Positions 1 to 8,069 are shown, counted from the first letter of the stretch. The stretch: DNA of 35,387 bases from Rhizobiaceae bacterium (GCA_019635695.1 JAHBYZ010000030.1:1-35387), one strand, 5' to 3'. Program-made: numbers and translations. The notes: generated by a model from the letters alone, not told the origin.

Positions 1-145
1 AAGGCCCGCACCGTCGTTGCTTCAAGGCGTCCTCGGATCGGCGGTTGGCCGCTGAACCGACCGGGTTCGTTACTCCCCGGTTACCTGCCCTCGCCTCGCC
101 ATTTCGAGGTTCGGGGGACGCCCACAGGCACGTGCGACTTTGGGC
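1..145 (-). ncRNA. ssrS: 6S RNA (SsrS), 5' part, runs off the left edge
   Basis: 6S RNA binds the sigma-70 RNA polymerase holoenzyme by imitating an open promoter and lowers transcription in stationary phase. Read leftward, this stretch shows in order the blocks I know from E. coli 6S RNA: a GTGGGCGTCCCCCGAACC block (E. coli GCGGGCCAGTCCCCTGAGCC) near 106-125, and TCCGAGGACGCCTTGAAGC followed by AACGACG near 15-40 (E. coli TCCGAGAAGCCTTAAAACTGCGACG). No convincing protein is encoded here in any frame. A promoter is correctly placed just upstream at 152-180, giving a start near 145. The 3' closing strand lies beyond position 1. The match is from memory of the consensus, so the family call needs a covariance-model test; the placement of a leftward RNA gene is better supported than the exact ends. 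Confidence 0.62.
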
Positions 146-151
146 AAGCGC

Positions 152-180
152 GATATAGGCGCGATGGGTTTCACAATCAA
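152..180 (-). promoter_or_regulatory. Probable sigma-70 promoter of the 6S RNA
   Basis: On the minus strand a -35 element TTGATT (175-180) and a -10 element TATATC (152-157) are separated by exactly 17 bases. Each matches four of six consensus positions. It points leftward and would start transcription near 145, at the beginning of the 6S-like sequence. It lies after the terminator of the gene at 269-889, so the RNA would be an independent unit. Confidence 0.5.
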
Positions 181-201
181 TAAGAAACGCATCCTGCGCC
201 C

Positions 202-246
202 AAAAAACTTGGGCAGCGCCCGTCCCCGCGAGGACCGGCGCTGCCC
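202..246 (-). terminator. Intrinsic terminator of the reductase gene
   Basis: GGGCAGCGCC (211-220) pairs perfectly with GGCGCTGCCC (237-246), and an inner GTCC/GGAC stem (222-225 with 231-234) extends the hairpin. Read leftward it is followed by AAG and a run of six T (202-207). It lies 23 bases past the stop of the minus-strand gene at 269-889 and separates that gene from the 6S-like RNA. Confidence 0.85.
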
Positions 247-268
247 CTTGATTCGAAAGGCTAATTGC

Positions 269-889
269 TCAGGCAGCCACGGCCAGCCAGTTCGGCGCGA
301 TTGCCGTGCCGCGCCCCAGCCCGTAGCCGAAGCGGATGTTGAGCATGCCGAGCGGCTCGAGCAGGCGCGCGGCATCGATTCCACCGGTCTTTTCGGTGGC
401 GAAGCCGGCCTTGGCGACGAGCTGGGCTACCGCCTCGACAGCCGATTCGTCGTTGCCGGCGAGAAACACCGGGACCGATTCGGTCGCGGCCCGCGGCGCG
501 TCGAACAGACCGGCGAAGATCGTGTTGAACGCCTTCACCACCTGCGAGCCGCTGGCGGCCTGCTGGATCTGCTCGGCCGCCGAGGTGACATGGCCGATGG
601 CGAGACCCGAGAAGTCCGGCTTCACCGGATTGCTGAGGTCGACCACCACCTTGCCGGCGAGCGCCGGGCTGGCCGCCAGTTCCAGCGCCGCCGCGAACGG
701 CAGCGCCAGCACCACGATGTCCGCGCCGGCGACGGCGGCCTCGACGGTGGCGCTGGCGGCGCCGATGCTGCGCGCGAAATCGCGTGCAGACACTTCGTTG
801 CGGCCGGCGACGACGAGATCGGTCTTGCCGGCCAGACGGCGGGCCAGGCCCTTGCCCATGTTTCCGAGACCGATGATTGCAGTGGTCAT
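269..889 (-). CDS. NADPH-dependent F420 reductase-family oxidoreductase
   Basis: The 206-residue protein begins with a dinucleotide-binding turn, GLGNMG (residues 7-12), and continues as a single Rossmann domain that resembles the coenzyme-F420-dependent NADP oxidoreductase family, including a VVDLSNPVKPDF segment and a VVKAFNTI segment typical of that family. In bacteria without F420 such proteins are thought to act on other substrates with NAD(P)H, so the true substrate is unknown. The ATG is preceded by AAGGAG with good spacing. It diverges from the LysR gene at 984, which is the usual arrangement for a LysR regulator and its target, and it ends in a strong terminator. Confidence 0.85.
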   Translation of the reverse strand: MTTAIIGLGNMGKGLARRLAGKTDLVVAGRNEVSARDFARSIGAASATVEAAVAGADIVVLALPFAAALELAASPALAGKVVVDLSNPVKPDFSGLAIGHVTSAAEQIQQAASGSQVVKAFNTIFAGLFDAPRAATESVPVFLAGNDESAVEAVAQLVAKAGFATEKTGGIDAARLLEPLGMLNIRFGYGLGRGTAIAPNWLAVAA

Positions 890-921
890 GTGAGTTCTCC
901 TTGGGTGTGAATTCGATATCC

Positions 922-968
922 CAGAGATAGAACTCTGCTATTCGCTCGAAAATTGGCGCAGTCTGCGC
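922..968. promoter_or_regulatory. Divergent promoter region with two LysR-type inverted repeats
   Basis: Between the reductase (start 889) and the LysR gene (start 984) there are two perfect inverted repeats: CAGAG-6-CTCTG (922-937) and GCGCA-3-TGCGC (956-968). Dyads of this kind between a LysR gene and a divergent gene are usually binding sites of the regulator. Immediately after the second dyad lies TATACA (969-974), a likely -10 box for the LysR gene, with TCGAAA 17 bases upstream as a weak -35. Which dyad binds the regulator is inference. Confidence 0.45.
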
Positions 969-983
969 TATACAATTGCATAA

Positions 984-1883
984 ATGTATCGAATAGCCGA
1001 CCTGCGCAACCTTGAGACGTTCGTCGCCGCCGCCTTGACCGGCAGCTTCGCGGCAGCGGCCCGCCAGCTCGGCATTTCGCCGGCAATGGTCGGCCGGCGC
1101 ATCCAGTCGCTGGAAGATGCCTGCGGCGCCAAGCTGATCGAGCGCACGACGCGCAAGCAGCGCCTGACCGACCTCGGAACCGAGTTCCTCGCGCAGGCGG
1201 CAAGGGTGCTCGATGACCTAGAGGGGCTTGCCGAACTGACGCGCCCCCAGTTGGCCGGGCTGGCCGGCCGCGTGCGGGTGACGGGACCGACGACGCTGGG
1301 CATCAAGCGGCTGTCGCCTCTGCTGGCGCAGCTGGCTGCACAGCACCCGGCTCTATCTCTGGAACTCGACCTCAGCGACCGCAATGTCGACCTGATAGCG
1401 GAAGGCTACGATCTGGCGATCCGGATCGGCAATCTGAAGCCGTCGTCGCTGGTCGCGCGGCGCATCGGCGCCTACGCCTTCGTCTGCTGTGCATCGCCGC
1501 AATTCGTCGCGCAGCACGGATCGCCGGCAACGCCGCCGGAGCTTGCGGCCCATCGCTGCGTGCTCGACCGCAAGATCGTGCCGCGCAACCGCTGGCCTTT
1601 CGGTACGCAGGGCGATGACCTGATCGATGTCGAGGTGCAGGGCAATCTCGAGATCGACAATGGCGAGGCGCTGCGCATGGCGGTGCTGCAGGGCGCCGGC
1701 ATCGCCTATACGCCGCTGGAACTCGTCAAGGACGACCTGACCTCCGGTGCGCTGGTGGAGGTGCTGGCTGACTGGCGCAAGCTGAGCCTGCCGGTCAGCG
1801 CGGTCTATCCCTCGCGCCGGTTCGTGCCGCGCCGGGTGACGGCTGTGATCGAGGCCTGCGCGAACGAGCTGCGCAAGCAGTGA
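984..1883 (+). CDS. LysR-family transcriptional regulator
   Basis: The 299-residue protein has the LysR layout: an N-terminal winged helix-turn-helix (about residues 4-62, with the segment SFAAAARQLGISPAMVGRRI) and a periplasmic-binding-protein-like effector domain (about 90-295) containing the usual VDLIAEGYDLAIRIG motif. It most likely controls the divergent reductase at 269-889 and itself. No Shine-Dalgarno is visible before the ATG, and the possible -10 box TATACA at 969-974 would start the mRNA about three bases before the start codon, so translation may be leaderless. The effector is unknown. Confidence 0.93.
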   Translation: MYRIADLRNLETFVAAALTGSFAAAARQLGISPAMVGRRIQSLEDACGAKLIERTTRKQRLTDLGTEFLAQAARVLDDLEGLAELTRPQLAGLAGRVRVTGPTTLGIKRLSPLLAQLAAQHPALSLELDLSDRNVDLIAEGYDLAIRIGNLKPSSLVARRIGAYAFVCCASPQFVAQHGSPATPPELAAHRCVLDRKIVPRNRWPFGTQGDDLIDVEVQGNLEIDNGEALRMAVLQGAGIAYTPLELVKDDLTSGALVEVLADWRKLSLPVSAVYPSRRFVPRRVTAVIEACANELRKQ

Positions 1884-1956
1884 AGCAGCAGCGGCCCGGA
1901 CTTGAAAAACGCAGCGCGCTGAACAATCGTGCCGGCTCGTCCACCCGGAGCGAACG

Positions 1957-3138
1957 ATGGCGACGCCCAATGACCCCTTCAACGCCTTCGTCGCCGGACC
2001 TGAAAACGCGGCGATGCGCGACGTTGCGGGGCCGCTTTCCGGCCTGACGCTGGCGGTCAAGGACATCTACGCCGTGCGGGGCCAGAGGACCGGCGGCGGC
2101 AACCCCGATTTCCATGCCGAATCGCCCGTCGCGGCGGCGACCGCGCCAGCCGTGAAGCGCCTGCTCGATTCGGGCGCCCGCTTCGCCGGCCGCACGCAGT
2201 GCGACGAGCTGGTCTTCTCGCTGATGGGGCAGAACGTGCACTTCCCGCACCCGGTGAACCCGGCCGCGCCCGGGCGCGTCACCGGCGGCTCGTCGTCGGG
2301 CAGCGCGGCGGCGGTTGCCGGAGGGCTGGTCGACATCGCCACGGCATCCGACACCGGCGGGTCGGTGCGCGCGCCGGCGGCGTTCTGCGGGCTGATCGGC
2401 CTGCGCACCACGCACGGGCTGATTTCGCTGGAAGGCACCATGCCGCTTGCGCCCAGCCTCGACACGTTCGGCTGGTTCGCGCGGGATGCGGAGGTCTATG
2501 AGAGGGTGGCGCAGGTGATGCTGCCCGAACGTGAGTCTCCGCGGTGGCGGCCGCTTCGTCTTGCAGCGCTCGACGCGCTTCTTCTCGGCACGGCCGAAGC
2601 CGCCGAATACGCGCGCATGGTCGGCATCGTCTCCGCAGTGCTCGGCGCGCCGCGCGCGGCCCCTGCCCTTTCGCAGTCGCCGGGCGACCTCTACTGGACG
2701 TTTCGAAAACTGCAGGCATTCGAGGCGTGGCGCGAGCACGGCGCCTTCATCACGCGGCATGGCGCACGCATGGGCAGAGGCGTGCGCGATCGCTTCGAGT
2801 TCGGTCGCGATCTGCCGGCCGACACGGAGGCGGTTGAGACGCCGAAACGCGACGCCTTCCGCGCCGAACTCGCCGCCCTCCTCGGAGACGACGGCGTGCT
2901 CGTCATGCCCACCGTGCCCGGCGCCGCGCCGCTGGCATCATCCACCTTCGACCAGCAGCAGGAGCTTCGCGAGAAGGCGCTGCGGCTGCTGTGTCTGTCG
3001 GGCCTCTCCGGCTTCCCGCAGATCACCGTCCCGCTCGGCGAGGTCGACGGCGCGCCGTTCGGCATCTCGCTGCTCGGCCCCGCCGGCAGCGACCTCGCAC
3101 TGGTGCGAACGGCGCGGACGATCATGGAGAAGAAGTGA
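1957..3138 (+). CDS. Amidase (amidase-signature family)
   Basis: This 393-residue enzyme hydrolyses a carboxamide bond. The Ser-cisSer-Lys triad of the amidase-signature family is present: Lys35 (AVKDIY), cis-Ser112 in GGSSSGS and nucleophile Ser136 in DTGGSVRAPAAFCG, with the family's 24-residue spacing between the two serines. It is shorter than GatA (about 480 residues) and there are no gatB or gatC neighbours, so it is more likely a stand-alone catabolic amidase than part of the tRNA amidotransferase. Its stop codon overlaps the start of the next LysR gene by one base (TGATG), which suggests translational coupling and that the regulator senses an amide or its product. The substrate cannot be read from the sequence. 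Confidence 0.88.
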   Translation: MATPNDPFNAFVAGPENAAMRDVAGPLSGLTLAVKDIYAVRGQRTGGGNPDFHAESPVAAATAPAVKRLLDSGARFAGRTQCDELVFSLMGQNVHFPHPVNPAAPGRVTGGSSSGSAAAVAGGLVDIATASDTGGSVRAPAAFCGLIGLRTTHGLISLEGTMPLAPSLDTFGWFARDAEVYERVAQVMLPERESPRWRPLRLAALDALLLGTAEAAEYARMVGIVSAVLGAPRAAPALSQSPGDLYWTFRKLQAFEAWREHGAFITRHGARMGRGVRDRFEFGRDLPADTEAVETPKRDAFRAELAALLGDDGVLVMPTVPGAAPLASSTFDQQQELREKALRLLCLSGLSGFPQITVPLGEVDGAPFGISLLGPAGSDLALVRTARTIMEKK

Positions 3139-4037
3139 TGGACACGCTGACGCGCATGCGCGCCTATATCGACGTGGTCGAGGCGGAGGGCTTCTCGGCT
3201 GCCGCGCGCAAGATCGGCCGCTCCAAGGCGCTGCTGTCCAAATATGTGCGCGAGCTTGAGGACGAGGTCGGCGCGCTGCTCATCAACCGCACGACGCGGC
3301 AGTTTTCGCTGACCGAAGCCGGCCACACCTACTATGCGCGTGCGTCCGAGCTGGTGAAGGAGATCGACACCCTCGCCGAGAGCGTGCGGGAAACGGCCGG
3401 CGACGTGCGCGGGCGCATCAAGCTGACGGCGCCGCGCACCTTCGCCGACGCGCCGATCGGCGTGTCGCTGATCGACTTCGCGGCCGCGCATCCCGAGATC
3501 ATGCTCGACATCCGCCTCGACGACCGCTTCGTCGACCTTGTGGAAGAGGGTTTCGACCTCGCGATCCGCATCACCCGGCTGGAGGACTCCTCCATGATCG
3601 CGCGGCGGCTGGCGCCCTTCGCCATCAAGATCTGCGGGTCGCCGGAGCTGATCGAACGGGTCGGCCTGCCGAAGAAGCCGCAGGACCTGTCGAAGATGCC
3701 CTGCGTGATCGACACCAACAGCCGCTGGCTGGCCAACTGGCCATTCGTCGGCGAGGACGGCCAGATGACCAGCGTGGCGGTCAGCGGCAGGATCGAAGTC
3801 AACAGCCCTCTTGCTACCCGCAACGCCGCCTGCGCCGGACTGGGCTTCGCGACCCTGCCCGATTTCATTGCCGATCCGGAACTGAAGAGCGGCCGGCTCG
3901 TCGCGGTGCTGGAGGACTTCACGCCGCGTGGCGGCGGCATCTTCGCCGTCTATCCGCACCGCCGCTATCTGCCCGCCAAGATCCGCGTGCTGGTCGACTA
4001 CCTCGTCCAGTGGTTCAAGGCGCGCGGGCTGGGGTGA
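3138..4037 (+). CDS. LysR-family transcriptional regulator
   Basis: The 299-residue protein has an N-terminal helix-turn-helix (about residues 4-60, GFSAAARKIGRSKALLSKYV) and a LysR effector-binding domain with VDLVEEGFDLAIRI. I place the start at the ATG that overlaps the amidase stop codon; a longer open frame begins upstream inside the amidase, but its sequence there is not LysR-like. Being encoded in the same unit as the amidase rather than divergent from it is less common for LysR proteins. It is clearly related to the other LysR protein at 984-1883, with the same domain order and similar motifs, but the two are not recent duplicates. Confidence 0.92.
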   Translation: MDTLTRMRAYIDVVEAEGFSAAARKIGRSKALLSKYVRELEDEVGALLINRTTRQFSLTEAGHTYYARASELVKEIDTLAESVRETAGDVRGRIKLTAPRTFADAPIGVSLIDFAAAHPEIMLDIRLDDRFVDLVEEGFDLAIRITRLEDSSMIARRLAPFAIKICGSPELIERVGLPKKPQDLSKMPCVIDTNSRWLANWPFVGEDGQMTSVAVSGRIEVNSPLATRNAACAGLGFATLPDFIADPELKSGRLVAVLEDFTPRGGGIFAVYPHRRYLPAKIRVLVDYLVQWFKARGLG

Positions 4038-4112
4038 CATGCCGCATCGCGTGGTCCCAATTCCGCCCCGTTTCTGCTAAACCTGCGACACGGAACGAGA
4101 GGGACGCGGAAC

Positions 4113-4769
4113 TTGCCGAACGTGCTGTCAAATGGTCGGGCGCTGGCGCTCGCCGCCGTTCTCGCTTTTCCGCCGGCCGCCGTCTCCGCCCATCCCCACG
4201 TCTTCGCCGAGGCCTCGCTGGAGGTTACCGTCGCGTCGGACGGCACCGTGACGCAGCTCGGCCATGTCTGGCGCTTCGACGACCTGTTCTCGTCAACCGT
4301 CCTGCTGGAGTTCGACGCCAACAAGGATCTGAAGCTCGACGAGGCGGAGCTCGGCGAAATTGCCGATGTGGTCTACAACTCGCTGGCGGAGTTCGATTAT
4401 TTCCAGTTCGTCACCGCTGGCGGCAAGGACGTCGTCATGAAGAAGCCGGACAAGTTCGTGGCCAGTTTCGACGACAACGTGCTGACCATCATGTTCGCCT
4501 CCGAACCCGCGGAGCCCCTCTCCCTGCACGGCAAGGTCGCGTTCGGCGTTTATGATCCGACCTTCTACACGGCGATCGACTTCATCGAGGACGACAACAT
4601 GATGGTCGACAACATGCCGGCCGCCTGCAGGCGCGAAGTAATCCGCCCCGACCCCGACGAGGCGATCGCACAGAACCAGCAGTCGCTGACCGACGCCTTC
4701 TTCGACAATCCCGGTGGCAACGACATGTCCAAGCTGTTCGCCACGCGGCTGGAACTCACCTGCGGCTGA
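4113..4769 (+). CDS. DUF1007 periplasmic protein, partner of Ni/Co exporter
   Basis: The 218-residue protein begins at a TTG codon preceded by GAGAGGGACG. An N-terminal signal peptide (about residues 1-26) ends in VSA, so the mature protein would start His-Pro-His-Val-Phe, the conserved beginning of DUF1007 proteins and a plausible metal-binding site. An EF-hand-like loop, DANKDLKLDEAE (residues 68-79), follows. DUF1007 genes are regularly found next to NicO-family transporter genes, as here (15 bases to the next gene), and are thought to help deliver or sense Ni/Co in the periplasm. The exact role is unproven. Confidence 0.85.
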   Translation: MPNVLSNGRALALAAVLAFPPAAVSAHPHVFAEASLEVTVASDGTVTQLGHVWRFDDLFSSTVLLEFDANKDLKLDEAELGEIADVVYNSLAEFDYFQFVTAGGKDVVMKKPDKFVASFDDNVLTIMFASEPAEPLSLHGKVAFGVYDPTFYTAIDFIEDDNMMVDNMPAACRREVIRPDPDEAIAQNQQSLTDAFFDNPGGNDMSKLFATRLELTCG

Positions 4770-4784
4770 CAAGGAGCCGGCGCC

Positions 4785-5846
4785 TTGAACAAGACCGTCG
4801 TGCGCATCTTCTTCGGCCTGATGCTGGCCCTCTATGTGTTCACCCACTTCTTCCGGTACGCCCATGCGAGCTCGCTCGGCATCGGCAACAACGAGGCCGT
4901 GCTGCCGTCGACAGGGCTCTTTTCGCATTTTCTCAACTGGGTGAACGCTGAGCAGCAGGGGTTCTACCGCTCGCTGACCGAAGCGCTGAAATCCATGCGC
5001 GACGGCGGCGGCGGCATGTGGCTGCTGGTCGGCCTGTCCTTCGCCTATGGCGTGTTCCATGCCGCCGGCCCCGGCCACGGCAAGGCGGTGATCTCCTCCT
5101 ACATGCTGGCCAACGAGGTAGCGTTGCGCCGCGGCATAATGCTGTCTTTCGTGTCGGCCTTCCTGCAGGCTGCGACGGCGATCGTGGTGATGGGCGCGGT
5201 GTATTTGCTGCTGCGCGGCACCTCGATCTCGATGACCGACGCGACGCGTTTCCTCGAGATCGCCAGCTACGCGCTGATTGCCGCGTTCGGCCTGTGGCTC
5301 CTGTGGCGCAAGGCCGGTACGCGGCTTGTCGCGCGGCTCTCCGGCCGGCCGGCTGCGGCGCTGTCCGCAGCGGTGGTTGTCGATCGGCCCCACGTCCACG
5401 ACGCCAATTGCAGCCACGCGCGGCTGCGCCAGCGCGGCGGCGTGAGGCAATCGGGCTTCCGCGCCGAGGTGTGCGAGGAGTGCGGCCACAGCCACCTGCC
5501 CGACCCGGCGATGCTCTCGGGCCGCGAATTCGACTGGCGCTCGGCCTGGACGGCCGTTGCCGCCGTCGGCATCCGCCCCTGCACCGGCGCGCTGATCGTG
5601 CTGTCCTTCGCCTTCCTGAACGGCATCGTGCTCGGCGGCATTCTGTCCGTGCTCGCCATGGCCGTCGGCACGGCCATCACGGTGTCGGCGCTGGCGACGC
5701 TGGCGGTGACGGCCAAGAACTGGGCCGTGGCGCTGGCCGGCGACGGCCGCCGCGGCAACGCGGTTCACGCGATCATCGAGATCGCCGGCGCGGCCTTCGT
5801 GTTCCTGCTCGGCGTGACGCTGCTGGCGGCGAGCCTCAGCGCGTAG
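4785..5846 (+). CDS. NicO-family nickel/cobalt efflux transporter
   Basis: This 353-residue inner-membrane protein is of the NicO/RcnA type. Transmembrane helix 2 carries the signature HAAGPGHGK (residues 92-100), and a second motif GIRPCTGALIVLSFAF follows later, as in RcnA. The loop between is rich in histidine and cysteine (HVHDANCSH, CEECGHSH), likely metal binding. I use the TTG start with AAGGAG upstream. It probably exports Ni or Co, together with the DUF1007 protein just upstream. No RcnR- or NikR-type regulator is seen nearby. Its last 11 bases overlap the end of the convergent small gene at 5836-6027. Confidence 0.9.
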   Translation: MNKTVVRIFFGLMLALYVFTHFFRYAHASSLGIGNNEAVLPSTGLFSHFLNWVNAEQQGFYRSLTEALKSMRDGGGGMWLLVGLSFAYGVFHAAGPGHGKAVISSYMLANEVALRRGIMLSFVSAFLQAATAIVVMGAVYLLLRGTSISMTDATRFLEIASYALIAAFGLWLLWRKAGTRLVARLSGRPAAALSAAVVVDRPHVHDANCSHARLRQRGGVRQSGFRAEVCEECGHSHLPDPAMLSGREFDWRSAWTAVAAVGIRPCTGALIVLSFAFLNGIVLGGILSVLAMAVGTAITVSALATLAVTAKNWAVALAGDGRRGNAVHAIIEIAGAAFVFLLGVTLLAASLSA

Positions 5847-6027
5847 AGCGGCCGCGCAGCCAGAGCACGGCGAAGAGGCCGAACAGAACGACCGCAACCA
5901 CGGCCGCCGCCGCCCACGGCGAGATCGCGCCGGCCGCCTGCATGATGTTGGGCAGGAACCAGGCGACGGCGACGAGGCCAACGAAGACGGCTGTCGCGCC
6001 GATCAGGGTGCGGGTGTTCTGTGACAT
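5836..6027 (-). CDS. Small two-helix membrane protein, function unknown
   Basis: The 63-residue protein consists almost wholly of two hydrophobic segments (about residues 7-28 and 36-57) ending in a basic tail (RGRSTR). A good Shine-Dalgarno, GGAGG, sits seven to eight bases before the ATG, which supports it as a real gene. It converges on and overlaps the end of the NicO gene by 11 bases. I do not recognise a family. From its size it could be an accessory subunit or a stress-related small membrane protein, but nothing in the sequence decides this. Confidence 0.65.
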   Translation of the reverse strand: MSQNTRTLIGATAVFVGLVAVAWFLPNIMQAAGAISPWAAAAVVAVVLFGLFAVLWLRGRSTR

Positions 6028-6122
6028 GCGGCCGGCCTCCGTGGCGACATCGGCAAGCCACTTCGCTAGGCTCCGGCGCGCCGTTTCGCAACCGCGCTCG
6101 CGCGCGGCAAGTCGGCGCGGGC

Positions 6123-6809
6123 CTACCCGCGCAGCCTGTCGCGGATATCCTCAAGCCGCTCGCGCTGATTGCCTGAAGCATCGAAGTTGGCCGGATCGAG
6201 CCACGCTTCGAAGGCGGCCCTGAGCAGCGGCCATTCGCTGTCGATGATCGAGAACCACGCCGTGTCGCGGGAAAGGCCCTTCACGATCAGGTGCTGGCGG
6301 AACACGCCCTCGAAGGTGAAGCCGAAGCGCAGCGCGGCGCGCTTGGACGGGCTGTTCCTGTTGTTGCACTTCCACTCGAAGCGGCGATAGCCGAGATCGT
6401 CGAAGGCGTGACGAGCGAACAGGTAGAGCGCCTCGGTCGCCGCCGGTTTGCGCGCCACCGGCGGATTCCACAGGATGTTGCCGATCTCGGTGACGCCGTT
6501 GGCGGTGTCGGTGCGCATGAAGGTCTGGCGGCCGGCGATCACCCCCGATGCCTTGTCGATGACGGTGAACCACAGCGGGTCGGCGCTCGCCTCGACCTTT
6601 TCCAGCCACTGCCGGAAAGCGTCGGGCGTCGTCGGCGCCCCCTCCCCCAGCCAGCGGAAGCGCTCCTCGCCGTCGGCGGTGGCGGAAGCCGCGAACAGCC
6701 CCTCTGCATGCTTCGTCGCGGATAGCGGCTCCAGCCGCACATAGCGGCCTTCCATGGCGGTCTTCTGCGGCGGCTTGCGGGGCGTCCAGGCGCTAAGGTC
6801 GATCATCAT
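6123..6809 (-). CDS. GNAT-family N-acetyltransferase (RimJ/RimL type)
   Basis: The protein is about 228 residues when started at ATG 6809; an in-frame TTG at 6827 would add six residues without family resemblance. The order is: an N-terminal segment with YVRLEPLSATKHA, a beta-strand WFTVIDKASGVIAGRQTFM, the ITEIGNILWNP-like strand typical of RimJ/RimL proteins, and WKCNNRNSPSKRAALRFGF, which holds the acetyl-CoA loop. The C-terminal WFSIIDSEWP segment is common in this group. The family acetylates protein N-termini or small amines; the acceptor here is unknown. It diverges from the aminotransferase at 6882. Confidence 0.88.
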   Translation of the reverse strand: MMIDLSAWTPRKPPQKTAMEGRYVRLEPLSATKHAEGLFAASATADGEERFRWLGEGAPTTPDAFRQWLEKVEASADPLWFTVIDKASGVIAGRQTFMRTDTANGVTEIGNILWNPPVARKPAATEALYLFARHAFDDLGYRRFEWKCNNRNSPSKRAALRFGFTFEGVFRQHLIVKGLSRDTAWFSIIDSEWPLLRAAFEAWLDPANFDASGNQRERLEDIRDRLRG

Positions 6810-6881
6810 GGTCCCGTCAGTTGACAAGACGGATAGCAGCCCAGTTATCTCGCGGCCTCAAGAACCAGAGGGAAGTCCGGG

Positions 6882-8069
6882 ATGCTCCACACCGTCGCAG
6901 CCTTCGACCGCATGGGCGAGGAGAACGCCTTCGCCGTGCTGGCGCGCGCGACTGCGCTGGCGCAGGGCGGCAAGGACGTCATCAATCTCGGCATCGGCCA
7001 GCCCGACTTCAAGACGCCCGGCCACATCGTGGAGGCCGCGATCAAGGCACTGCGCGACGGCCATCACGGCTATACGCCGGCAACCGGAATCCTGCCGCTG
7101 CGCGAGGCCGTCGCGCGCCGCACGCTGGCAACCACCGGAATAGAGGTATCTCCGGAAAGCGTGATGATCCTGCCCGGCGGCAAGCCCACCATGTATGCGG
7201 CGATCGTCATGTTCGGCGAGCCGGGGGCGGAAATCCTGTACCCGGACCCCGGCTTCCCGATCTACCGTTCGATGATCGAGTTCACCGGGGCCAAGCCGGT
7301 GCCGGTGCCGATCCGCGAGGAGAATGGATTTGCGTTTTCTGCCGACGAGACGCTGGCGCTCATCACGCCGAGGACACGCCTGCTGATCCTCAACTCGCCG
7401 GCCAACCCGACCGGCGGCGTCACTCCGCGCGCCGAGATCGAGAGACTGGTGAAGGGGCTGGAGCGGTTTCCCGACGTCGCGATCATGTCGGACGAGATCT
7501 ACGACGTGATGACCTGTGATGGCGAGAAGCACTGCTCGCTGCTGCAGTTTCCGCAGATTCGCGACCGGCTGATCGTGCTCAACGGCTGGTCCAAGACCTG
7601 GGCTATGACCGGCTGGCGCATGGGCTGGTCGATCTGGCCGGATCGGCTCTACGACAAGGTGCGCAAGCTGGCGGTCAATTGCTGGTCGTGCGTCAACGCC
7701 CCGAGCCAGTATGCCGGCATCGCGGCGATCGACGGGCCGCAGGACGAGGTCGACAAGATGATGGCCGCCTTCGACCGCCGCAGGAAGGTGGTGGTCGAGG
7801 GCCTGAACGAACTGCCGGGCGTTTCGTGCATCACGCCAAAGGGCGCGTTCTATGCCTTCCCGAATGTGTCGAAGACCGGCTGGAAGGCGAAAAAGCTCGC
7901 ATCCGCGCTGCTGGAGGAAACCGGCGTGGCGCTGATCGGCGGGCCTGATTTCGGCGTGCATGGCGAGGGCTACATCCGCCTGTCCTACGCCAACTCCGAG
8001 GAGAACATCCTGCGCGCGCTGGAGCGCATCGGCGCCTTCCTCGAACGCAAGACCGGGAGCAACGCATGA
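6882..8069 (+). CDS. PLP-dependent aminotransferase, class I/II (AspC-like)
   Basis: The 395-residue enzyme is a fold-type I aminotransferase, which transfers an amino group between an amino acid and a 2-oxo acid. Seen in order: INLGIGQPDFKTP (substrate-binding N-terminus), NSPANPTGG (cofactor region), MSDEIYD (pyridoxal nitrogen contact), SKTWAMTGWRMGW with the Schiff-base Lys238, and the C-terminal YIRLSYANS with the carboxylate-binding Arg. The length is normal. The next gene (YciI family) starts within its stop codon by a four-base ATGA overlap, so the two are co-translated. The amino acid specificity is unknown. Confidence 0.93.
   Translation: MLHTVAAFDRMGEENAFAVLARATALAQGGKDVINLGIGQPDFKTPGHIVEAAIKALRDGHHGYTPATGILPLREAVARRTLATTGIEVSPESVMILPGGKPTMYAAIVMFGEPGAEILYPDPGFPIYRSMIEFTGAKPVPVPIREENGFAFSADETLALITPRTRLLILNSPANPTGGVTPRAEIERLVKGLERFPDVAIMSDEIYDVMTCDGEKHCSLLQFPQIRDRLIVLNGWSKTWAMTGWRMGWSIWPDRLYDKVRKLAVNCWSCVNAPSQYAGIAAIDGPQDEVDKMMAAFDRRRKVVVEGLNELPGVSCITPKGAFYAFPNVSKTGWKAKKLASALLEETGVALIGGPDFGVHGEGYIRLSYANSEENILRALERIGAFLERKTGSNA

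Noticed and set aside
70..384. A 104-residue minus-strand frame near the left edge
   Set aside because: It overlaps the terminator and the 6S-like region and has no protein-like composition.
4293..5981. A 562-residue minus-strand open frame over the DUF1007/NicO genes
   Set aside because: Arg/His-rich shadow with no domain; the plus-strand genes have clear signal peptide, metal and membrane motifs.
6028..6122. Possible small gene between the two minus-strand genes
   Set aside because: No open frame with a ribosome site; only the Shine-Dalgarno of the small membrane protein was found.
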